A stretch of 8,085 bases of DNA from Oscillospiraceae bacterium (GCA_024404215.1 JAKSQI010000071.1:1-8085), one strand, 5' to 3'; counted from the stretch's first letter, positions 1 to 7,210 are shown. The notes: generated by a model from the sequence alone, not told the origin. Numbers and translations are program-made.

Positions 1-1007
1 TCAACAATGGTAAGAACCCCTTCGTCCTGCCCGGCGACCCTGATGGCCCCTCCGCTCCCGAAACCGGCTACCTCTATGAGATGAACTCCATGGAGGAGGT
101 TTTGGATGCTTATGCCAAGCAGATGGACTTCTTTACCAAGTGGCAGGTTTCCATGGTTAACTGCTATGAGTATATCTACGGCTTCCATAACCCCCTGCCT
201 CTGCTGTCTGCCACCATGGACGGCTGCATGGAAAGCGGTTTGGACGTTCTGTGGGGCGGCGCCAAGTACAATGGTGCCGGTAACTCCTCTATCGGCCATG
301 GTACCGTTGCCGACTCTCTCAACATTATTGACCAGATGTGCTTCCGTGAGAAGAAGTGCACCACCAGAGAGCTCTACGATGCTGTTATGGCTAACTGGGT
401 TGGTTATGAAGACCTGCATCAGTACATCAAGGGCAGAGCCTCTCACTTCGGTAACGATGATCCCGAAGCCGATAAGTATCTGAAGTTTGTTGCTGATACC
501 TATGCTGACGGTATTACCAGAGGCGTAAGCCCCCGTGGCTGCCACTGGACTGCCGGCTGCTGGCCTGTAACCCTGAACATTGCTCTGGGTAAGATCACCT
601 GGGCTACTCCCGATGGCCGTACCACCGGCGAACAGCTGTCTGACGGTATCTCTCCTGTACCCGGCATGGACAAGAGCGGTCCTTATGCTCTGATTAACTC
701 CATCACCAAGTTTGACCAGTCCAAGTACGCCAACGGTACCCTCTGCAACATGAAGTTCCACCCCACTGCTCTGCGCGGTGAAGGCGGCTGGCAGAAGCTC
801 CGCGATGTTATGAAGACCTACTTCGTAAAGGGCGGCATGGAGCTGCAGCTGAATATCATTTCCTCCGAGACCATGAGAAAGGCTCAGGCTCACCCCGAGG
901 AGTATCAGGATTTGGTAGTTCGCGTTGCCGGCTTCTCTGCTTACTTCGTAGAAGTATTCAAGGATGCTCAGGACGCTCTGATTGCCAGAACCGAAATCGC
1001 CATGTAA
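1..1007 (+). CDS. Glycyl radical enzyme of the pyruvate formate-lyase-like family, C-terminal part (5' end outside window)
   Basis: The reading frame is open from position 3, so this is the last ~334 residues of a protein that in this family is usually about 800-900 residues long. The glycyl radical motif RVAGFSAYF lies near the C-terminus; the radical-bearing glycine is the codon at 930-932, 25 residues from the end as the family requires. Other family hallmarks are the NNGKNP segment at the window edge, GGAKYNGAG, a PDGR turn followed by SDGISP, and NGTLCNMKFHP. The catalytic cysteine (usually in a GCVE-like motif) lies upstream of the window, so the substrate class cannot be read. Candidates include arylacetate decarboxylases, C-C lyases/dehydratases for diols or hydroxyproline, choline lyase, or an undescribed relative. 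A radical-SAM activase must exist but is not downstream: a terminator follows directly. Codon choice (GGT, CGT, AGA, GCT, TAC) resembles rpmH more than topB, which suggests high expression. Family assignment is firm; function is unknown. Confidence 0.9.
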   Translation, partial: NNGKNPFVLPGDPDGPSAPETGYLYEMNSMEEVLDAYAKQMDFFTKWQVSMVNCYEYIYGFHNPLPLLSATMDGCMESGLDVLWGGAKYNGAGNSSIGHGTVADSLNIIDQMCFREKKCTTRELYDAVMANWVGYEDLHQYIKGRASHFGNDDPEADKYLKFVADTYADGITRGVSPRGCHWTAGCWPVTLNIALGKITWATPDGRTTGEQLSDGISPVPGMDKSGPYALINSITKFDQSKYANGTLCNMKFHPTALRGEGGWQKLRDVMKTYFVKGGMELQLNIISSETMRKAQAHPEEYQDLVVRVAGFSAYFVEVFKDAQDALIARTEIAM

Positions 1008-1042
1008 GTTAATCGGCATCTTTATTCCGTGCCGAAGCAGCA

Positions 1043-1076
1043 AAAACACCCGGCTTTGCCGGGTGTTTTGCTTTTT
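1043..1076 (+). terminator. Rho-independent terminator of the glycyl radical enzyme gene
   Basis: A perfect 12-bp stem (AAAACACCCGGC at 1043-1054 with GCCGGGTGTTTT at 1058-1069) closes a three-base TTT loop. It is followed by GC and a five-T run at 1072-1076. It begins 35 bases after the TAA stop at 1005-1007 and separates the enzyme from topB. The stem has A-tracts and T-tracts on both sides, so it could also act on the other strand. Confidence 0.92.
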
Positions 1077-1105
1077 GGGCGAAGCTGGTACATTTTGGCA
1101 GGCTG

Positions 1106-1114
1106 TGGTATACT
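1106..1114 (+). promoter_or_regulatory. Possible extended -10 promoter for topB
   Basis: TGGTATACT at 1106-1114 is an extended -10 element (TGN plus TATACT, one mismatch from TATAAT). No good -35 hexamer lies 16-18 bases upstream, which is tolerable for extended -10 promoters. The TTGGCA at 1095-1100 is too close to pair with it. Transcription would start near 1121, giving topB a leader of roughly 48 bases. Since a strong terminator lies just upstream, topB needs a promoter in this gap. Confidence 0.45.
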
Positions 1115-1168
1115 GGCGGAAACGAAGAAAGGGGGAGGCAAAGAAAGCGACTTTGCCGGTGGAACGGG

Positions 1169-4100
1169 ATGAAACTGATTGTAGCAGAAAAGCCCATGCT
1201 GGCGAGGGCCATAGCGGATGCGATACCGGGCAAGAGCCTGCGGCAGGATGGTTATATACAGAAAGGGAACTACACGATTGTGTCTGCCTTCGGCCATTTG
1301 CTGACTCTGAAGGAGCCTGAGGACTACGACGAAGCGAAATACCGTCGCTGGACGCTGGATGCCCTTCCTATTTATTTTGAAAACTGGGGTCAGAAGCCCG
1401 GAGAGGGCAAGACGGAACGGCTGCAGTTGATTGGCAGTCTGTTGAAGGAGGCGGAGTGCGTCATTCATGCCGGGGACCCGGACGATGAAGGGCAATATCT
1501 GATTGATGAAATTCTCCGTTGGTTTGACTACCGTGGGCCGGTTTGGCGCCTTTCCACCGGTGACACGACAGAGGCAGCCCTGGCAAAAGCCCTGACCCAA
1601 ATGAAGGATAATCAAGACTGCGTCAATGCCGGTTGGTCAGCCCATGCCCGCAGTGTAGCGGATATCATGGTGGGCTTTAATTTCAGCCGCTATTTTTCTT
1701 TGAAAAATCCCCACGTGAAGATGCTGACGGTGGGCCGGGTGCAGACACCCACCCTGGGCCTGGTGGTAGAGAGAGACATGGCCATTGAAAACCATGCCAA
1801 GCAGTCCTATTTCACTATTACGGCTGAGCTGGAGCTGGGGGGGCAAAGCCTAACCGCTGTCTATGAGCCAGCCAAGGATAATCCCCGGCTGGAGGATGGC
1901 CGCCTTACCGACGAGGGCTATGTATCTGAGCTGGTTCGGACGCTGACAGGTGTCGACCTTTCCGATGGACAGGTTCAGCGCAAGGATATCCGGGAACAGC
2001 CACCCCTGCCCTTTAATCTGGTTAAGCTGCAGACCTATTGCTCGGCTCGCTTTGGTTATGACCCTAGCCAAACCCTGTCCATTACCCAAAGCCTGCGGGA
2101 TAATCACAATGCCATTACCTATAACCGCTCTGACTGCCAGTACCTGTCGGAGGAGCAGTATAAGCAGTCACCGGCAACGGTTTCTCAGGTGCTGGAAAAC
2201 CTGCAGACCACGCCTTACGGCAAGGCCTTCAGCCGCTTGCCCTTGGATACTTCCCTCCACAGTCGCGCCTTTGATGATAAAAACATCTCTGCCCATACGG
2301 CCATCATCCCCCAGAATCGCCGGCTGGATCTGTCCAAGCTGACTGAGGAGGAACGGAATGTCTATCTGGCCATTACCAAGTATTTCATGGCCCAGTTCCT
2401 GGCCCCGGCTGAGAAGGAGCGGACGACACTGGAGGTTCCTGCCCCGGGGGGACTGCTGAAGGCGGCCTCTACCCGGGTGCTGAAGCCCGGCTATCTGGTT
2501 TTGATGAAGGGCAGGGACAAGGAAGCGGACGAGGAGGAGGAAAGCAACCTAAGCCTACTTGGTCCTGGCAGCTATGGCTGCCATTGCCACTCTGCCAAAG
2601 CAGAGGGAAAGGAGACCAAGGCGCCGCCCCGGTATACCAAGGCTTCCTTGAATGAGGACATGACCCGTATTGCCCGCTATGTGAAGGACCCGAAGGCCAA
2701 GGCCCTTTTGCTGGCCAAGGATAAGGAGAAAAAGGGGGAAAACGGCAGCATTGGTACCTCGGCTACCCGGGCAGCCATCATTGATAATCTGGAGCTCAGA
2801 GGCTACATTGAAAGCAAGGGAAAGCAAATCCGTTCAACGCCTTTGGGACGGGAGCTTTACCGCATTCTGCCGGAGGAACTAAAAAAGCCGGATATGACCG
2901 GCTACTGGTGGGCCATTCAGGAGTCCATTCAGGAGGGAAGTCAGCCTTGGGCGGCACTGACAGACAGCGTGCTGGAAATGATTCAAAAGGTAGTGGCGGG
3001 GGATTATCCCCGGGTGGATGCCTACTATGTGCCGGAGAGCATGCGCCGGGGACGCCTGATTCTGGGCAGCTGTCCTCGCTGCGGACGGGATATCATAGAG
3101 GGGCAAAACGGCTTTGGCTGCAGTGGCTTTCGAGAAGGCTGTCGGTTTACTATCTGGAGGAACAGTGAAAAGGGGATGATGAGCCATACGGAAATCACTG
3201 CGGACATGGTGCACGAGCTCTTGAATTCATCTTGGATTCCGGAGGAAAAAAACGGCGATGATGGAGAAAGCCATCCCACCGGGCGCATGCGAACGCAGGC
3301 TGTCGTGCCTTGTACAAAGCTGTATTCCGAGGCCCATAAAAAAACCTATGCCGGCATGGTTTATCTGGCGGATGAGGGAAGGGAATCGCCCTATGGTGCT
3401 TCCTTTGGACTGGCGGAAATTCTTCAGGCTCCTTCGGTGCCTTTGGGTAGCTGTCCCCGTTGCGGCCGAGATGTGATAGAGGGGAAAAATGGTTATGGCT
3501 GCAGTGGTTATAAAGAGGGCTGCCGTTTTGTTATTTGGAAAAAGGCCAAATCCGGCATGATGAGTCAAACCCGAATTACCCGCGGGGTGGTACGGACTTT
3601 ATTGAAGAGTCGATGGATTCCGGAAACGGGGAAGGATGGACGCAGACGGACAGAAACAACGGTTCACATGAAAAAGCTGTATTCTGAGGCAAAAAATACA
3701 ACCTATTCCGGTGATGTGTTTTTGTATGATGATGGTTCGGAATCGCCCTACGGAGCTTCCTTTGGTCTGGCGGCCATAACCAATGACGGGCCGGAGGTAC
3801 TGGGCAGCTGCCCCCGCTGCGGTCGGGAAGTAACCGAAGCCAAGCTAGGCTATGGCTGCAGCGGATATCGGGAGGGCTGCAAATTCTCTATTTGGAAGAA
3901 TTCCAAGATGAAGCTTCTGGCCAATGTTACCTTCACCAAGACCGATGCAAAGAAATTTCTTGCCGGGAAAACAGTGAAAAAACGGAAGTTAATCGATAAA
4001 AAGGGGCGACTGTTTACTGCCGAGCTGATGATGGAGGAAAAGCCGGAAAACCCCTTTGGACCTGTTTTTCGTGTTGTGGAAGGCACCATTGAAGCTGAGA

Positions 4101-4189
4101 ATGGTGACCCCGGAGATATTAGAATAGAGACATATCCCCGGAACGAAGCTCCGCGTGGTGAGGGGCTTCCATCAGAGGAAGCGAAATAG
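1169..4189 (+). CDS. topB: DNA topoisomerase III-like type IA topoisomerase with three C-terminal zinc-ribbon/repeat modules
   Basis: Type IA topoisomerases cut one DNA strand through a 5'-phosphotyrosine and pass another strand through, resolving recombination and replication intermediates in the cytoplasm. The N-terminus MKLIVAEKP starts the Toprim domain, with catalytic Glu7; the acidic cluster GDPDDEG (Asp103, Asp105, Glu107) binds Mg2+ and falls at the same numbering as in E. coli TopB. The active tyrosine is Tyr318 in ITYNRSDCQYL, followed by Arg320; many relatives have TYPRTD there. PPRYT (486-490) and GSIGTSATRAA (from 526) are further core motifs. From residue ~632 come three modules, each starting GSCPRCGR and having four cysteines. 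At 1006 residues the protein is clearly longer than the ~650-730 typical of TopB. ATG 1169 is chosen because it gives the exact family N-terminus; its ribosome binding site is poor (GGAACGGG directly before it), while a strong GGGGGAGG sits 30 bases upstream. A terminator follows. It is a chromosomal topB or a plasmid/ICE-derived paralogue; neighbours do not decide. Confidence 0.95.
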   Translation: MKLIVAEKPMLARAIADAIPGKSLRQDGYIQKGNYTIVSAFGHLLTLKEPEDYDEAKYRRWTLDALPIYFENWGQKPGEGKTERLQLIGSLLKEAECVIHAGDPDDEGQYLIDEILRWFDYRGPVWRLSTGDTTEAALAKALTQMKDNQDCVNAGWSAHARSVADIMVGFNFSRYFSLKNPHVKMLTVGRVQTPTLGLVVERDMAIENHAKQSYFTITAELELGGQSLTAVYEPAKDNPRLEDGRLTDEGYVSELVRTLTGVDLSDGQVQRKDIREQPPLPFNLVKLQTYCSARFGYDPSQTLSITQSLRDNHNAITYNRSDCQYLSEEQYKQSPATVSQVLENLQTTPYGKAFSRLPLDTSLHSRAFDDKNISAHTAIIPQNRRLDLSKLTEEERNVYLAITKYFMAQFLAPAEKERTTLEVPAPGGLLKAASTRVLKPGYLVLMKGRDKEADEEEESNLSLLGPGSYGCHCHSAKAEGKETKAPPRYTKASLNEDMTRIARYVKDPKAKALLLAKDKEKKGENGSIGTSATRAAIIDNLELRGYIESKGKQIRSTPLGRELYRILPEELKKPDMTGYWWAIQESIQEGSQPWAALTDSVLEMIQKVVAGDYPRVDAYYVPESMRRGRLILGSCPRCGRDIIEGQNGFGCSGFREGCRFTIWRNSEKGMMSHTEITADMVHELLNSSWIPEEKNGDDGESHPTGRMRTQAVVPCTKLYSEAHKKTYAGMVYLADEGRESPYGASFGLAEILQAPSVPLGSCPRCGRDVIEGKNGYGCSGYKEGCRFVIWKKAKSGMMSQTRITRGVVRTLLKSRWIPETGKDGRRRTETTVHMKKLYSEAKNTTYSGDVFLYDDGSESPYGASFGLAAITNDGPEVLGSCPRCGREVTEAKLGYGCSGYREGCKFSIWKNSKMKLLANVTFTKTDAKKFLAGKTVKKRKLIDKKGRLFTAELMMEEKPENPFGPVFRVVEGTIEAENGDPGDIRIETYPRNEAPRGEGLPSEEAK
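3062..4078 (+). repeat. Three tandem ~95-127-residue modules within the topoisomerase C-terminus
   Basis: Within the protein, modules begin at residues ~632, ~759 and ~878. Each opens LGSCPRCGR and has cysteines with identical spacing (C-x2-C-x12-C-x6-C): C635/638/651/658, C762/765/778/785 and C881/884/897/904. That is three predicted C4 zinc sites. Modules 1 and 2 continue with KLYSEA and ESPYGASFGLA and are also alike at the DNA level (compare around 3386-3415 with 3740-3769). Module 3 is more diverged and ends in NPFGPVFRVVEG. This matches the known topoisomerase C-terminal repeat families (zinc-ribbon plus Toprim C-terminal repeat). The closer similarity of modules 1 and 2 suggests a later duplication of one ancestral unit; that part is inference. 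Confidence 0.9.
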
Positions 4190-4191
4190 AA

Positions 4192-4233
4192 AAAGAGTCA
4201 TGAGAGGCTGTTGTATGCGTCTCATGACTCTTT
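4192..4233. terminator. Bidirectional terminator between convergent topB and mntP
   Basis: A perfect 14-bp inverted repeat (AAAGAGTCATGAGA at 4192-4205 with TCTCATGACTCTTT at 4220-4233) surrounds a 14-base loop. It starts two bases after the topB stop and lies 20 bases past the mntP stop. The flanking A-run (4190-4194, around the stem base) and TTT allow function in both directions, though neither U-tract is long. Confidence 0.8.
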
Positions 4234-4253
4234 GCGTTTAAGGGAACGACTCT

Positions 4254-4841
4254 TTACAGAATGCCCTTGAGGAAGATTTCAATGCCGATGGCAATTAAAA
4301 TGATACCCCCCAGGATGCCGGCCTTGCCTGCCAGCTTAACCCCGAACCTGCGTCCCAGCAAAAGACCGCCGATACAGATGAGAAAGGTGACAATGCCGAT
4401 AATCAGTGATTCCGCAGCAGCTGCTGCGGCGGAGTAGTTGGCAATGGTGAAGCCTACCGACAGGGCGTCTATGCTGGTGGCCAGACCCTGCAGCAGCAGA
4501 GCGGCAAAGCTGAGGGTTGAGGCCTCTTCGGCCTCTTCGTCCTTGCCCTGCAGGCTTTCCATCAGCATTTTGCCGCCGATATAAAGCAGCAGAAGAAGGG
4601 CAATCCAGGGAATGAAGCGCTGAAAGGATGCGAAAAGCCCCGCTATGGTGTGGACGCAGAACCAGCCTATCAAGGGCATGACAATTTGAAAGATGGCGTA
4701 AACGCCGGCTATCTTGGCCATGCGCCGGGGGGCCATCCGGGGTTCATTCATGCCGTTGGCAAGGGAAACCGAAAAGGCATCCATGGCTAAGCCTATACCG
4801 AAGAGAATGCTGTTGAGAAGGAAAAGAATGTTCCACTCCAT
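4254..4841 (-). CDS. mntP: Manganese efflux pump MntP
   Basis: MntP is an inner-membrane exporter of Mn2+ that protects cells from manganese overload. The 195-residue product is the right size and is almost entirely hydrophobic, with about six predicted membrane segments. It shows the internal repeat of the family: AMDAFSVSLANG (Asp21) in the first half and SIDALSVGFTIAN (Asp125) in the second; these paired aspartates are the conserved metal-pathway residues. An acidic cytoplasmic loop (KDEEAEEA, residues 100-107) separates the halves. The start at 4841-4839 has a good ribosome binding site, GGAGGT, at 4852-4847. In many bacteria mntP is controlled by a yybP-ykoY manganese riboswitch; there is no room for one here, since the upstream gene ends 61 bases away and a terminator-like hairpin fills the gap. 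Convergent with topB. Confidence 0.93.
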   Translation of the reverse strand: MEWNILFLLNSILFGIGLAMDAFSVSLANGMNEPRMAPRRMAKIAGVYAIFQIVMPLIGWFCVHTIAGLFASFQRFIPWIALLLLLYIGGKMLMESLQGKDEEAEEASTLSFAALLLQGLATSIDALSVGFTIANYSAAAAAAESLIIGIVTFLICIGGLLLGRRFGVKLAGKAGILGGIILIAIGIEIFLKGIL

Positions 4842-4859
4842 GGGTTACCTCCGTAGCTG

Positions 4860-4894
4860 AAAAGCTTCCGCCGCAGCCCTGCTGCGGCGGAAGG
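4860..4894 (-). terminator. Rho-independent terminator after the alcohol dehydrogenase gene, just upstream of mntP
   Basis: On the minus strand a perfect 12-bp GC-rich stem (CTTCCGCCGCAG, arms at 4894-4883 and 4877-4866) with a five-base loop is followed after one base by five T's (4864-4860). It begins 8 bases after the dehydrogenase stop. Only 18 bases separate the T-run from the mntP start codon, so mntP would depend on read-through or on a promoter inside the dehydrogenase gene. Confidence 0.8.
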
Positions 4895-4902
4895 AAAGTC
4901 AT

Positions 4903-6009
4903 TTATTTGCTGATGCGCAGAATAGGTTTGATGGCCTTGCCGTTTTTGGAATCCTCAAAGGCCTGATTGATTTCCTCAAAGGGGTACTCGGTAATCAGAC
5001 GGTCAAAGGGGAAGAGACCGGCCTTGTAGAGCTCAATGAGACGAGGAATGAAGAGCTTGGGATCGGCATCGCCTTCAATGCAGCCCTTCAGGGTACGTCC
5101 CATGCCCATAATCATGCCCTGCATGACAATGGGAACCACCTTATCACCGCTGACGCCAACAACGGTGCAGGTACCGTAAATCTTCAGGCAGTTAATGGCA
5201 TCCAGCATCAAGGCAGGAACGGCGGTGGTATCCAGGCTATAGTCAGCGCCCATGCCGGTAATCTCACGGATGGCGGCAGGAATATCGGAGACCTCCTTGC
5301 CGTTAATGGTGTGGGTGCAGCCCAGCTCCCTGGCCAGCTCCAGACGGGAGGGGACAGCGTCTACACCGATGATGGTGGTGCAACCCATGGCTTTTGCCAT
5401 CATGACAGCAGACAGACCAACGCCGCCACAGCCAAAAATGACGATAGAGGAGCCGACCTCGGGTTTCAGACTGTTGCAGACAGCACCGGCACCGGTCATA
5501 ATGCCGCAGCCCAAGGGACCGAAGAGGCCAATATCCAGGCTCTTGTCTTCTACCACAATGCAGGCATTTTCATCTACGATGGCATATTCCGCAAAGGAGC
5601 CCTGAGCGAAAAACTCGGAAACGGGCTTGCCTTCCAAACTGGTACGGTGGGTCCAGTCACCATGAACGCCGCTGAAGTTAACCGGACCGTAGCTTTCACA
5701 GCCGCTGGGATGACCGGAACGGCAGGCATGGCAGTGGCCGCAGGTATAATAGGTCAAAACAACATGGTCGCCAACCTTTACGTCCTTTACTGCGCTGCCA
5801 ACCTTTTCAACAATACCGGAGCCTTCGTGGCCCAGAATAGCGGGCAGGGGAACGGGAACGGACTGATTCCGCACCGTGGTATCAGTGTGGCAGACACCGG
5901 CGCCGACAACCTTAACCAGAACCTCGTTGGCCTTGGGCTCGTCCAGCTCAACCTCCTGAATTTTGAAATCGCCGTCCTTCTCCCAAACGAGAGCAGCATT
6001 CATCTTCAT
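4903..6009 (-). CDS. Zinc-dependent NAD(P)-alcohol dehydrogenase (medium-chain family, aryl/benzyl-alcohol dehydrogenase-like)
   Basis: Medium-chain dehydrogenases interconvert alcohols and aldehydes or ketones using NAD(P). In the protein numbered from the upstream ATG at 6015, catalytic zinc ligands are Cys42 (GVCHTD), His63-Glu64 (GHEG) and Cys170 (GPLGCG). The structural zinc site is Cys92, Cys95, Cys98 and Cys106. The Rossmann motif GCGGVG is at 195-200, with Asp219 at the end of the second strand, which favours NAD over NADP. Sequence style is close to the XylB/class III-like group, but the natural substrate is unknown. The frame also allows ATG at 6015, but that leaves only two bases to the AGGAGG at 6023-6018; ATG at 6009-6007 has an ideal 8-base spacing and gives 368 residues. 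The gene follows the aldo/keto reductase by 34 bases and is probably cotranscribed with it. Family firm, substrate open. Confidence 0.92.
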   Translation of the reverse strand: MKMNAALVWEKDGDFKIQEVELDEPKANEVLVKVVGAGVCHTDTTVRNQSVPVPLPAILGHEGSGIVEKVGSAVKDVKVGDHVVLTYYTCGHCHACRSGHPSGCESYGPVNFSGVHGDWTHRTSLEGKPVSEFFAQGSFAEYAIVDENACIVVEDKSLDIGLFGPLGCGIMTGAGAVCNSLKPEVGSSIVIFGCGGVGLSAVMMAKAMGCTTIIGVDAVPSRLELARELGCTHTINGKEVSDIPAAIREITGMGADYSLDTTAVPALMLDAINCLKIYGTCTVVGVSGDKVVPIVMQGMIMGMGRTLKGCIEGDADPKLFIPRLIELYKAGLFPFDRLITEYPFEEINQAFEDSKNGKAIKPILRISK

Positions 6010-6017
6010 GTGCATAT

Positions 6018-6023
6018 CCTCCT
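6018..6023 (-). promoter_or_regulatory. Ribosome binding site deciding the alcohol dehydrogenase start
   Basis: AGGAGG on the minus strand lies 8 bases from the ATG at 6009, but only 2 bases from the in-frame ATG at 6015. The downstream ATG is therefore preferred. Confidence 0.75.
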
Positions 6024-6027
6024 AAAT

Positions 6028-6040
6028 GCGGGAAACCCGC
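6028..6040 (-). other. Small intercistronic hairpin between aldo/keto reductase and alcohol dehydrogenase
   Basis: GCGGG (6040-6036 on the minus strand) pairs with CCCGC (6032-6028) around a three-base TTT loop, extendable by a weak wobble. It lies directly after the reductase stop and just before the dehydrogenase ribosome binding site, with no T-run, so it is not a terminator. It could tune mRNA stability or relative expression; that is inference. Confidence 0.45.
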
Positions 6041-6043
6041 GTA

Positions 6044-7204
6044 TTACTTAAAGAATGAAGGGATGGCATCAATGACCTTGACAAAGTCAGCCATGATTTT
6101 GGGGGTATCAATGCTCTGGGGACAGGCCTTCAGACAGGCACCGCAGCCAATGCAGTCAGCGGGGTTACAGTTCTCGCCATGGGCCTTCATGCCCTTGACG
6201 GCGGCACCCTGCATGAACTGATTGTCGGTCAGGCAGACATCGTTGTAGGCAGACAGAATGGTGGGAATATCCAGGCCTTGGGGGCACTCGCTGCAGTAAC
6301 GGCAGGCGGTGCAGGGTACGGTAAAGCGGCTCTTGAAGGCGTTAACGGCCTCGGCCAGGGCCTTCTCTTCCTCGGCGCTCAAAGGCTGGGGGCTGTCAAA
6401 GGTGGCTAGGTTATCCGTAAGCTGCTCCATGGTGTTCATGCCGGACAGAACGACCTGAACATTGGGCAGGCCCTGCAGCCAGCGGAAGGCCCAGGAGGCA
6501 GTGCTGCGGTCAGGGGCAGCCTTCTTCAAAATGTCAACGCTCTCTTCGCACAGGGTGACCAGACGGCCGCCGCGGCAGGGCTCCATAACAACGATGGGGA
6601 TATTGTGGGCTGTGAGAATTTCATACTGCTGCTTGGCATCCTGGTAGTCCCAGTCAAAGTAGTTCAGCTGAATCTGGGCGATGTCCCAATCATGGATTTC
6701 ACAGAACTTGGCCAGCCCCTTGGGACTGCAGTGGGAGGAGAAGCCCAGCTTCTTGATTTTGCCTTCCTCCTTCATACGGGCCAGAAAGGGGATAATGCCG
6801 AATTCTTCATTGGTGAAGGTATCCATGTTGAGGTCCATGACGCCGTGGCAGAGATAAACGTCAAAGTAATCTACGCCGCAGTTCTTCAGCTGCTGGTTAA
6901 ATACCTTTTCTACATCCCCGGGCTCCTTCAGGGCAGAAGGAGGCATTTTGGTTACCAAATGCCAGGTGTCACGGGGATATTTGGCCAGAGCCTGGCCGAT
7001 GAAATGCTCGGAATCCCCGTTGTGATAAACAAAGGCGGTGTCGAAGTAGTTCACACCGTGATTGTAGGCGTAGTCAATCAAAGCGCCGGCCTTTTCGTAA
7101 TCAATGGGGTCAGCGGGATTGCCGGTGGTGGTAGGCAGACGCATGCAGCCATAGCCGAACTGGGACAGCTTTAAATCAGTGTCTTTGTAATTTTTATAAA
7201 TCAT
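6044..7204 (-). CDS. Aldo/keto reductase with C-terminal 4Fe-4S ferredoxin domain
   Basis: This is a soluble oxidoreductase predicted to reduce aldehydes or ketones with NAD(P)H, of the COG1453-like group that carries iron-sulfur clusters. The barrel domain has the full catalytic tetrad: Asp55 (YFDTA), Tyr60, Lys86 (VTKMPP) and His120 (YLCHG). The C-terminal part has CTACRYCSECP (Cys298/301/304/307) and NCNPADCIGCGACLKACP (Cys346, 351/354/357/361), consistent with two 4Fe-4S sites, the second a classical CxxCxxCxxxCP motif. Electrons may pass between a ferredoxin and the nucleotide, fitting an anaerobe. The frame stays open upstream to an ATG at 7255, but the start at 7204 is chosen because AGGAGG (7216-7211) is 6 bases away and MIYKNYKDTDLKLSQFGYG matches the usual N-terminus; the product is 386 residues. 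It is first in a probable operon with the alcohol dehydrogenase. The physiological substrate cannot be inferred. Confidence 0.93.
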   Translation of the reverse strand: MIYKNYKDTDLKLSQFGYGCMRLPTTTGNPADPIDYEKAGALIDYAYNHGVNYFDTAFVYHNGDSEHFIGQALAKYPRDTWHLVTKMPPSALKEPGDVEKVFNQQLKNCGVDYFDVYLCHGVMDLNMDTFTNEEFGIIPFLARMKEEGKIKKLGFSSHCSPKGLAKFCEIHDWDIAQIQLNYFDWDYQDAKQQYEILTAHNIPIVVMEPCRGGRLVTLCEESVDILKKAAPDRSTASWAFRWLQGLPNVQVVLSGMNTMEQLTDNLATFDSPQPLSAEEEKALAEAVNAFKSRFTVPCTACRYCSECPQGLDIPTILSAYNDVCLTDNQFMQGAAVKGMKAHGENCNPADCIGCGACLKACPQSIDTPKIMADFVKVIDAIPSFFK

Positions 7205-7210
7205 GTTAAT

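Noticed and set aside
1095..1100. TTGGCA as -35 element for topB
   Set aside because: Only eight bases separate it from the TATACT -10; the correct spacing downstream gives no -10-like hexamer.
1022..1615. Minus-strand open frame of 197 codons over the topB start
   Set aside because: Runs across the terminator and promoter region and antisense to the conserved Toprim domain; no protein family features.
4842..4902. yybP-ykoY manganese riboswitch ahead of mntP
   Set aside because: The gap is only 61 bases and is filled by a simple terminator hairpin; the multi-stem riboswitch core is absent.
5311..6051. Long plus-strand open frame antisense to the alcohol dehydrogenase (246 codons)
   Set aside because: It is a mirror of a clearly real gene; its product is low-complexity Ala/Gly/Thr-rich text without a known motif, and no ribosome binding site fits.
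6605..7174. Plus-strand open frame of 189 codons antisense to the aldo/keto reductase
   Set aside because: Shadow of the reductase coding strand; no recognisable domain and no independent promoter.
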